Below are positions 1-5,481 of a DNA stretch of 64,000 bases, one piece after another. The stretch spans positions 48,936 through 112,935 of the forward strand of contig JAFVQU010000006.1 in NCBI GenBank assembly GCA_017504625.1, in the 5' to 3' direction. A program made the position numbers and the translations under genes. This DNA comes from Clostridia bacterium. Lineage in GTDB: Bacteria > Bacillota > Clostridia > Oscillospirales > CAG-272. Numbering within the stretch: position 1 is the first letter of the stretch; the number at the start of each line of letters is the position of its first letter. The notes below the pieces were generated by a model. The model ran no database searches and was not told the origin of the DNA. It saw only the letters and a program-made list of their open reading frames with translations.

Positions 1-145
1 TGATTGTTTAATAAATATATGCCCACGCGTATGCGCGCGCTGCGTTTAGCTTTTTTGAGGGCGTGACAGACGTAACACCGACGTTTTTCGGGTAGCAATG
101 CATGCCGGCATTTAAATCCGCCTTTTGCATATATTAAACGAGAAA

Positions 146-169
146 GCCGCCGACCTTCAAGTCGGCGGC
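146..169 (-). terminator. Intrinsic terminator of the small membrane protein gene
   Basis: A perfect 9-bp stem (146-154 with 161-169) and 6-nt loop lie 16 bp past the stop of the minus-strand gene ending at 185. On the minus strand it is followed by only a short T-run (TTTCTC), so it is a moderate terminator. Bases 1-145 show no gene or strong motif. Confidence 0.6.
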
Positions 170-184
170 GGAGGATTGGGGGAA

Positions 185-493
185 TTATTTTGATCTGCGG
201 TCTATCATGCTTTTGAGAGTGAGAAACTCAACGAGGGTGATAAGAAGGCAAAGAAAAAGTCCGCCAAGAAGCGAGATGCTGCCGTTATCCATACTGCCGA
301 CGACTCCGAAGAAGGAGAAGAAGAGCGCGGTTGCAACGGTTGCCTTTTCGATCTTCACCATAAGCGCGCAGGTGAAGAACGCGACGATGGCGCATATAGC
401 GGAAAGGAGCTTGTCGCCCACGCGCACGTCGGTTATGGAGGGAGCTGACTTGATATTACTATGATAGGTTCTGTTATCCAAATAAGCGTTCAT
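185..493 (-). CDS. Small three-TM membrane protein, divergent from an S24 repressor
   Basis: This encodes 102 aa with a hydrophilic N-terminus (about 1-26) and three hydrophobic segments at about 27-46, 50-66 and 73-93, ending in a basic tail (DRRSK). No family is recognised. The start has a good ribosome-binding site (GAGGT, 8 nt upstream), and a consensus minus-strand promoter sits about 100 nt upstream, so it is a real gene. It is transcribed away from the self-cleaving HTH/S24 regulator at 822-1613 and shares its control region. By analogy with lexA and its divergent neighbour yneA in Bacillus, it may be a damage- or stress-induced membrane effector. That role is inference. Confidence 0.75.
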   Translation of the reverse strand: MNAYLDNRTYHSNIKSAPSITDVRVGDKLLSAICAIVAFFTCALMVKIEKATVATALFFSFFGVVGSMDNGSISLLGGLFLCLLITLVEFLTLKSMIDRRSK

Positions 494-598
494 TGTGTTA
501 CCTCTCGTTTCGGTAATTGTTTATTGAATGGAATCAAACTCGTTCTTAAGCAGGAAAAATTCATCGAAAAATGTCGTAAAATTTCCTTTTGTGATGTC

Positions 599-627
599 AT
601 TATAGCACCAAAAACGGAACTTGTCAA
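599..627 (-). promoter_or_regulatory. Sigma-A promoter for the small membrane protein
   Basis: On the minus strand TTGACA (622-627) and TATAAT (599-604) are separated by 17 bp, a perfect consensus. The spacer contains one copy of the 9-bp repeat AAAACGGAA (611-619, plus-strand reading). Confidence 0.85.
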
Positions 628-703
628 GACTTTTTGAGAAATTTTTTCAAAAATATTTTCAAAAACGGAAAATAATTTTAGAAAAGCACTTGACAAAACG
701 GAA
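611..703. promoter_or_regulatory. Three AAAACGGAA direct repeats: candidate operators
   Basis: Identical 9-mers AAAACGGAA occur at 611-619, 662-670 and 695-703. The first lies in the spacer of the leftward promoter, the third in the spacer of the rightward promoter, and the second between them. No Firmicutes LexA box (GAAC-N4-GTTC) is seen. The arrangement suggests binding sites for the HTH/S24 protein encoded at 822, controlling both genes. The rest of 494-821 (328 bp between the two start codons) holds only the two promoters and their roughly 100-nt leaders. Confidence 0.6.
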
Positions 704-718
704 AATCGGGGTTATAAT
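690..718 (+). promoter_or_regulatory. Sigma-A promoter for the HTH/S24 repressor
   Basis: TTGACA (690-695) and TATAAT (713-718) are separated by exactly 17 bp. The spacer carries a copy of AAAACGGAA (695-703), so a repressor bound there would block its own promoter. Confidence 0.85.
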
Positions 719-821
719 TATTCCAGAAAGAGAAAATTCGGGCGTTGTGCGGAAAAACGTCGACTTGCCGACTGCTCCGTGTCGCACACGCGTATAAATA
801 GAATGAAAGGCAGGGTGCGTG

Positions 822-1613
822 ATGGAATACACCTACATTGACAGAATAAAACAGATAAAAAGCGAGAAGAAGATCACCAACGATCAGCTCTCGGATATGA
901 CCGGTATCCCGCTTGGCACGCTCTCGAAAATTTTGGCGGGAATCAGCGATTCGCCCAAGCTTTCAAACATCGTGGCTATCTGCGCCGCGCTTGAATGCTC
1001 GGTCGATTATATTTTGACGGGCATTCCCGAAAATACGAACAACTACACGCTCGAGGAGCGCGAGATGACTATGATAGAGAATTACCGCAGACTTGACGCG
1101 CATAGCCGCGAGCTTGTCGCGATGGTTATCTCCAAGGAAGCGGAGAGAGCGTCGCACGGCGAGGTAGCAGAGCGCGGACTGGGCATTATCAGAGGCGGAG
1201 CGGCATCGAGAGGCAAGGCGATGAAGAACGCGATAGGTCTTTCGCGCCGCAGCATCAGCCTTTACGATCTTCCCGTATCTGCGGGCACGGGTGTATATCT
1301 CACCGATACCGAGTCGGTTTCGATCAATATTCCCGATAATCCCGATACCTCAGGCGCGGATTTTGCGCTTCGTATCAAGGGCGACAGTATGGAGCCCAAA
1401 TACCGCGACGGCGACGTGCTTCTCGTTGAGGAATGCGACGCGGTCGAGTACGGCGAGCTTGGAATCTTCATTCTCGACGGTGACGGATATTTCAAAAAGT
1501 TCGGCGGTGACAGACTTATCTCGCTCAACGAAAAATACGCCCCCATTCTTCTAAAGAGCTTCGAGAACGTTGCCTGCTGCGGCAGAGTTATCGGCAAGCT
1601 CAAGAGAAAGTGA
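822..1613 (+). CDS. HTH (XRE)-peptidase S24 self-cleaving repressor, LexA/CI-like
   Basis: The protein has 263 aa. An XRE-type helix-turn-helix fills about residues 6-66, a linker follows, and a LexA-like S24 domain runs from about 148 to the C-terminus. The catalytic serine lies in GDSMEP (Ser189). The spacing to the conserved lysine in GYFKKF (Lys226) and to the Ala154-Gly155 bond in VSAGTG matches E. coli LexA exactly (35 residues from cleavage site to Ser, 72 to Lys). Autocleavage is therefore likely. It is not LexA itself, which has a winged helix. ATG 822 is preferred over GTG 819 because the AAAGGCAGGG site then sits about 7 nt away. It probably regulates itself and the divergent membrane protein through the 611-703 repeats. 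Confidence 0.9.
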   Translation: MEYTYIDRIKQIKSEKKITNDQLSDMTGIPLGTLSKILAGISDSPKLSNIVAICAALECSVDYILTGIPENTNNYTLEEREMTMIENYRRLDAHSRELVAMVISKEAERASHGEVAERGLGIIRGGAASRGKAMKNAIGLSRRSISLYDLPVSAGTGVYLTDTESVSINIPDNPDTSGADFALRIKGDSMEPKYRDGDVLLVEECDAVEYGELGIFILDGDGYFKKFGGDRLISLNEKYAPILLKSFENVACCGRVIGKLKRK

Positions 1614-1655
1614 TTTTGCCTTTTGGTACAGATTGAAAATACTTGTGGCATAAAG

Positions 1656-1683
1656 AAAAGGACTGCATTGCAGTCCTTTTTTT
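1656..1683. terminator. Bidirectional intrinsic terminator
   Basis: A 10-bp stem AAAAGGACTG/CAGTCCTTTT (1656-1665 with 1671-1680) with a 5-nt loop is followed by T7. It ends the repressor transcript and, through the A-rich side, the convergent GNAT/NUDIX operon, whose last stop codon overlaps the T-tract. Confidence 0.85.
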
Positions 1684-2134
1684 AATTGTTCGCTTGAGCT
1701 TTAGCGTTACTCATTATATACCTGCTATCTCCGACGGTTTTTGTGACCTCGAAGCCAAGCCGCTTATAGAGTGCGATCGCGCGCTCGTTTCTAATGAAAA
1801 CGTAGAACATCACGGGTGAATTGATCGAAGAACAGCATTTTTTGATCACCGCCGAGCCGATGCCGCGGCTTTGAAATTCCTCGAAAATATAGAGGTCGTC
1901 GAGCTCATATTCGCCGTCCTCATTTTTGTAAAAATGATAGTAGCCCGCCTTTTTGCCGTCGGAGTATATCGTTGTGTATTCGTCGATAGAGCTCTCAAGC
2001 TTTTTGCGCACCCATAAAAGCACCTTTTCGTAGTCGATGCTGTCGATATTTTCGTACTTGTCGATCAGTTGCTTGCAGAGCAAAAATATCTGCTCGGCGT
2101 CGGAGATCGTTGCTTTGTTGTAAGTTGTTTTCAT
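1682..2134 (-). CDS. GNAT family N-acetyltransferase
   Basis: 150 aa. The acetyl-CoA pyrophosphate loop reads QSRGIG (88-93), and the usual C-terminal GNAT block NERAIALYKRLGFE spans 116-129. The substrate cannot be told. The ATG at 2134 overlaps the stop of the upstream GNAT gene as ATGA, implying translational coupling. The longer reading from 2146 would use TTG without a Shine-Dalgarno and is rejected. It is the third gene of a NUDIX-GNAT-GNAT operon. Confidence 0.85.
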   Translation of the reverse strand: MKTTYNKATISDAEQIFLLCKQLIDKYENIDSIDYEKVLLWVRKKLESSIDEYTTIYSDGKKAGYYHFYKNEDGEYELDDLYIFEEFQSRGIGSAVIKKCCSSINSPVMFYVFIRNERAIALYKRLGFEVTKTVGDSRYIMSNAKAQANN

Positions 2135-2658
2135 AATTTGATCCAAAAACGTTTCAGATTTCGGTTGTCGGTGGGCTCGTGTACCGTTGATTCGTAAACG
2201 CCGCCGTTTGCAAGAATTGTCTTTTCGCTGCCAATATTTCCGTCAGCGCAGGTGATCAGTACTTTGTCGATCCCGATCTCGAGGCAATACGGAAGAGCCA
2301 TTTTGAGCATTTCTTTGGCGTAACCACGGCGTCGCTCGGTCGGGCGCACGGAATAACCGATGTGACCTCCGAATTTTTCGAGATAGTCGTTGAAGCAGTG
2401 TCTTACCTGCAGCATTCCGACAAGTCTGTTGTCGCTCTTACGAACCAAAAAGAATTGCGTTGCAGGAACCAGATGAGAGGGAACCGTTTGCCGATCCTCG
2501 TATTCTGCGCACGTCTTTACGTACTCTTCGGGATCTTCAATCCTTCGAAGAGGCCCCGTTCCGTCCATCGAGTCGCCTGCATCGAGAAACTCTTGTCTGT
2601 ACTCTGTGATCTGACTTGCATACTCGACCGTCGGTCGTGTTAAAATAAATTTTTCCAC
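2131..2658 (-). CDS. GNAT acetyltransferase, COG3981-like
   Basis: 175 aa resembling the predicted acetyltransferases of COG3981: an N-terminal segment with PLRRIEDPEEYV, a central beta-strand run (TQFFLVRKSDNRLVGMLQVR), the CoA loop RRRGYAKEML and a C-terminal FWIKL. The substrate is unknown. It starts with GTG, with AAGGAG 10 nt upstream. It lies 43 bp downstream of the NUDIX gene and overlaps the next GNAT gene by 4 bp, so all three are probably one transcript. Confidence 0.85.
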   Translation of the reverse strand: MEKFILTRPTVEYASQITEYRQEFLDAGDSMDGTGPLRRIEDPEEYVKTCAEYEDRQTVPSHLVPATQFFLVRKSDNRLVGMLQVRHCFNDYLEKFGGHIGYSVRPTERRRGYAKEMLKMALPYCLEIGIDKVLITCADGNIGSEKTILANGGVYESTVHEPTDNRNLKRFWIKL

Positions 2659-2701
2659 AGTTTTCGTTCTCCTTATAGCATTTCGGCTTCGTGCTCATAG
2701 T

Positions 2702-3181
2702 TCATCTCTCGTCATTTATAAAGTGCTTGACCGCGTCAGTCGGGTTATTAAGTTCTGTTTTGAAAAATTCGGGATAGATTTTCATATCCTCGTCGGGCAA
2801 CACCCATTTGAGAAATTCGCGGCTGTGATCCTCGGTGAAGCTTTCGCTGACGGGAGTGAAATCGTTGGGGACCTTCATATAGAAGTAGAATGAGATTTCG
2901 TAGACCAGTTTGCCAAAGTTGACTTTGTCGTCGCCGTAAAAATAGTTTTCGTGGACGAATCCGAGGCGGTCGACCTCCATCTTGACGCCTGTTTCCTCAA
3001 AAACCTCGCGAACGATCGCTTCCTCTGCCGTTTCGCCGAACTTGATCCTGCCGCCGACCGAATAGAGATAGTTGTTTCTATCGTTACCGACCATAAGGAT
3101 CTTGCCGTCCTTCATTATTATCGCACCGACGCGGATATTCAAAATTCCGTCGTCGCAGGGAACGCACATATCTTTGCTCAT
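2702..3181 (-). CDS. NUDIX hydrolase
   Basis: 159 aa with a complete Nudix box GX5EX7REUXEEXGU at residues 44-66 (G44, E50, R58-E59, E62-E63, G65). Such enzymes hydrolyse nucleoside diphosphates linked to another moiety; the substrate here cannot be inferred. It is the first gene of the operon with the two acetyltransferases, under a near-consensus promoter at 3216-3244. Small NUDIX/GNAT sets are common in accessory regions of Clostridia. Confidence 0.9.
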   Translation of the reverse strand: MSKDMCVPCDDGILNIRVGAIIMKDGKILMVGNDRNNYLYSVGGRIKFGETAEEAIVREVFEETGVKMEVDRLGFVHENYFYGDDKVNFGKLVYEISFYFYMKVPNDFTPVSESFTEDHSREFLKWVLPDEDMKIYPEFFKTELNNPTDAVKHFINDER

Positions 3182-3215
3182 TTTCTGCCGTCCTTTCGAT
3201 AGTGTTGATAGGTAA

Positions 3216-3244
3216 ATTATACCACTAAATTAGTGCAAAGTCAA
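3216..3244 (-). promoter_or_regulatory. Promoter of the NUDIX-GNAT-GNAT operon
   Basis: Minus strand: TTGACT (3239-3244), 17-bp spacer, TATAAT (3216-3221), about 25 nt before the ribosome-binding site of the NUDIX gene. Confidence 0.8.
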
Positions 3245-3269
3245 TCGGATTTAACCAAAGGTTTAGCGG

Positions 3270-3298
3270 TTGACAAAATAAATAAATGATAGTATAAT
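3270..3298 (+). promoter_or_regulatory. Promoter of the DHH phosphoesterase gene
   Basis: TTGACA (3270-3275), 17-bp spacer, TATAAT (3293-3298). It is divergent from the NUDIX promoter. Because the -10 reaches 3298, the gene cannot start there, which supports the ATG at 3328. Confidence 0.85.
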
Positions 3299-3327
3299 TG
3301 AGGCAAAGAAAATTACGAGGTCGCGGT

Positions 3328-4263
3328 ATGAAGATTGATTTTTATAAAGAAAAGGTTGAAAGGATTATAGCGCTTTGCAAAAATGAGATAGAGGCGGGCG
3401 GCAGGATCGTTGTTACGGGGCACGATATGCCCGACAACGACAGTATTATTTCCTCGGTCATGCTGCGTTATCTTTTGGCAAAGCTGGGCGTTGAAAGCGT
3501 GATTAAATTCGGCACGCGCCCCGACGGAGTGACCTTGCGCGACCAGACCGAGCTTGACAATCTCGGCGGTATCACCTTTGACGGCTTTGATAAGGACGAC
3601 AGGCTTTTGCTTGTCGATCACCACGTTTGCTTTTACAAAAACCGCGTTATCGGATGCGTTGATCACCACGTAACGCCGCCCGAGGCGAATTTTGATTTCA
3701 ATCTCGTCGTCAAGGCTTCGTCCTGCGGCAGAGTTATTTACGATATGGCAGTCGCGGCGGGCGTTGCCGACGATTACCTTGAAAGGCTTGCCGTTATCAG
3801 CGTTTATCTTGACACGCAATCCTGTCAGAGTCTTAAATTCGACAAAAGCGATCTTACGTGGCTTGCAGACGGAGTTGAGCGACTTGGCATCGACGAGAAG
3901 AGAATTATCAAAATGGGCTTTTGCATCTGCGACATCGACGACGGAGCTGAGGTGCTTTCGGGATACGGACTTAAGCGCTATCCATTTGGCGACAAGATCG
4001 GCGCATCGACCTGTGTTCAGATAGATATCGAGAAGGAAGCTGAGTGGCAGGGAGTTATTGACGAGATCGTCGCGATTTTGGTCAAGAGAATGAACGCCGA
4101 GGGCGTTTTCCTTTGGGCATTCGTCGTAAACAAGCCCGAGATCGCGCGCTCCGACATATATTTCATCCGCCCCGACGGCAGTATAGAGATAGTCAAGCTT
4201 GACCGCGTGGCATCGCGCTCACGCGACGTTATCCCTTACGTAAAGCGGGAGGCGGAGAAGTGA
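3328..4263 (+). CDS. DHH-family phosphoesterase, divergent family II pyrophosphatase-like
   Basis: 311 aa with the two-domain layout and length of Mn-dependent (family II) inorganic pyrophosphatases. Visible motifs are GHDMPDNDSI (31-40, metal ligands His/Asp/Asp), LVDHH (95-99), a second DHH (112-114) and LDT near 161. The C-terminal phosphate-binding element, SRKKQVVP in Bacillus PpaC, reads SRSRDVIP here, so one of the paired basic residues is lost. The fold is clear, but the substrate may not be pyrophosphate. ATG 3328 follows ACGAGG by 7 nt and lies downstream of the -10. The gene is monocistronic. Confidence 0.75.
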   Translation: MKIDFYKEKVERIIALCKNEIEAGGRIVVTGHDMPDNDSIISSVMLRYLLAKLGVESVIKFGTRPDGVTLRDQTELDNLGGITFDGFDKDDRLLLVDHHVCFYKNRVIGCVDHHVTPPEANFDFNLVVKASSCGRVIYDMAVAAGVADDYLERLAVISVYLDTQSCQSLKFDKSDLTWLADGVERLGIDEKRIIKMGFCICDIDDGAEVLSGYGLKRYPFGDKIGASTCVQIDIEKEAEWQGVIDEIVAILVKRMNAEGVFLWAFVVNKPEIARSDIYFIRPDGSIEIVKLDRVASRSRDVIPYVKREAEK

Positions 4264-4267
4264 AAAC

Positions 4268-4302
4268 AAAAAAGAACCACGAAAGTCGACTTCTCATAAG
4301 GA
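4268..4302 (+). repeat. Partial copy of the hairpin-cascade repeat end
   Basis: Two blocks directly after the DHH gene, AAAAAAGAACCACG (4268-4281) and ACTTCTCATAAGGA (4289-4302), recur in inverted orientation at 5463-5476 and 5441-5454. The hairpin arms that complete the second copy are missing here. The two ends bracket the A+T-rich HTH gene. Confidence 0.7.
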
Positions 4303-4316
4303 TGTTTGATTTTTCC

Positions 4317-4344
4317 TTGTAGGGACCGGCGTCCTCGACGGTCC
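4317..4344. repeat. 28-bp intergenic palindromic repeat, copy 1
   Basis: A 28-bp unit containing GGACCG and CGGTCC as inverted arms (core GGGACCGGCGTCCTCGACGG) is repeated identically at 10367-10394. Both copies lie just after a stop codon in a non-coding gap, as REP-like elements do. Confidence 0.8.
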
Positions 4345-4381
4345 AAAAAGGCATAGTTGCGCCGCAGAAGACAAATAATTA

Positions 4382-4418
4382 ACCCCGACAGATTTCAATG
4401 TCTGTCGGGGTAGCTTTT
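4382..4418 (+). terminator. Intrinsic terminator between convergent genes
   Basis: An 11-bp stem (4382-4392 with 4401-4411) encloses an 8-nt loop and is followed by AGCTTTTC. It lies between the DHH gene and the convergent HTH gene and may serve both. Confidence 0.65.
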
Positions 4419-4432
4419 CATATGATGAATAC

Positions 4433-5056
4433 TCAAACAGATTTTTTTACTTGAGTTCGAGCTTTTATGAGTCTAATAATTAAATAAATATATATTGCAA
4501 GGTAATAGAGACTGAATCCAATAAACGAAGCAATACAAATAAATATCTTTAAAGGTAATTTTATATCTTTTCTTTTATGTATCTTCAGCGAAAAGAAAAT
4601 TCCCAAAATGATACATGAAATTTCATATAAAATCGCAGGCAAAAAGAATACCATGAGCCATGTTTCACCATAATTCAGTCCTCGTATGAAATCATTGGGA
4701 ATTATTCCAATTAAAATAATCCAAACGAAAAAGGCAACCAACGGAATTAAAGTAAGCGAGAATCTTGCGAACAAAGCTCGTTCAGCTTTATAGTTAATAT
4801 TATGATTGAATGATTTTCTATTTGGGGCTGTTGAAGATAGCTCACCCTTCAATAGTTCATCAACGGTAATTCCCAATATCTCCGCTAGTTTTAGCAACAA
4901 GGCGGTATCAGGATAGCCTCTGCCCGTTTCCCATCGGCTCACCGCTTTATTTGTTACTCCCAACATCAAACCTAGCTCACCTTGGCTCAATCCCTTTTCT
5001 AATCTTAACGTTGCTATTAGATTGCCAACTTTGTAAATATGGTTCAAATCATACAT
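4433..5056 (-). CDS. XRE-family HTH regulator with three C-terminal TM segments
   Basis: 207 aa. An N-terminal Cro/CI-type HTH (about 12-70, with SQGELGLMLGVTNKAVSRWE) is fused to a membrane part with hydrophobic segments at about 99-119, 133-155 and 170-196. This is a common Firmicutes architecture for membrane-tethered regulators whose signals are mostly unknown. ATG 5056 has GGGAGG 8 nt upstream; a longer upstream reading would use the Shine-Dalgarno itself as codons. The gene is visibly A+T-rich compared with its neighbours and is bracketed by repeat ends (4268-4302 and 5441-5476), which suggests acquisition as a unit. No target gene is adjacent. Confidence 0.8.
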   Translation of the reverse strand: MYDLNHIYKVGNLIATLRLEKGLSQGELGLMLGVTNKAVSRWETGRGYPDTALLLKLAEILGITVDELLKGELSSTAPNRKSFNHNINYKAERALFARFSLTLIPLVAFFVWIILIGIIPNDFIRGLNYGETWLMVFFLPAILYEISCIILGIFFSLKIHKRKDIKLPLKIFICIASFIGFSLYYLAIYIYLIIRLIKARTQVKKSV

Positions 5057-5076
5057 CGGTGTCACCTCCCGGTTAG

Positions 5077-5105
5077 AGTATAGCACATATTTAATCAGAA
5101 AGCAA
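5077..5105 (-). promoter_or_regulatory. Promoter of the HTH/membrane regulator
   Basis: Minus strand: TTGCTT (5100-5105), 17-bp spacer, TATACT (5077-5082), placing the transcript start only a few nt upstream of the GGGAGG site. Confidence 0.55.
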
Positions 5106-5159
5106 CCATTTCACTATCTACGAAAAATAGATACAATGCAAAATTACACTCTTCTTTAT

Positions 5160-5476
5160 GTTTTACCGCCAGTTTCGCCTTTGTATTACAAAGGCACAGG
5201 GCAAAGCCCATACCCCTATAATGCTGATTGTATTATATCATAAATCTGCAGAGAAAGCAAGAGTTATATTCCGACTTTGTCGGAGTGATATGATCGCGTG
5301 CGCGATCGTGATATTGAAGCCTTACGGCTCCAGTGATATTTTATTCGCCTCCAAACTCGCGTAGCGAATACCACTCGGCGATAGCCGAATATCACTGCGA
5401 AGCAATAGAACTCGCCGTAGGCGAATAAAACTGCCCAACTTCCTTATGAGAAGTTGGGCAAACGTGGTTCTTTTTT
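5160..5476. repeat. Cascade of about ten mini-hairpins (dispersed non-coding repeat element)
   Basis: This gene-free stretch is built from consecutive short palindromes: GCCTTTG/CAAAGGC (5177-5195), GGGC/GCCC (5199-5209), TCCGAC/GTCGGA (5270-5284), GATCGC/GCGATC (5292-5307), AGCC/GGCT (about 5317-5330), TATTCGC/GCGAATA (5342-5370), TCGGC/GCCGA (about 5375-5388), TGC/GCA (5396-5404), TCGCC/GGCGA (5412-5424) and a 10-bp GCCCAACTTC/GAAGTTGGGC (5433-5459). Spacers between them are variants of GTGATATT or ATATCACT. The last hairpin can terminate the metallophosphoesterase gene that ends at 5482. No convincing protein is encoded between 5057 and 5481. Confidence 0.75.
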
Positions 5477-5481
5477 ATTAC

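Noticed and set aside
490-696. Minus-strand open frame covering the divergent control region
   Set aside because: It would overlap both promoters and the operator repeats and has no ribosome-binding site.
822-1613. Call as genuine LexA
   Set aside because: The N-terminus is an XRE-type HTH rather than the LexA winged helix, and no LexA box is seen.
2135-2146. Upstream TTG start for the second GNAT gene
   Set aside because: No Shine-Dalgarno; the ATG at 2134 forms the usual ATGA overlap.
5158-5364. 68-aa plus-strand open frame in the hairpin cascade
   Set aside because: It runs through successive palindromes and has no ribosome-binding site; a product of the repeat.
4264-5480. Complete insertion sequence or transposon
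   Set aside because: Repeat ends are present, but there is no transposase and no target-site duplication could be recognised.
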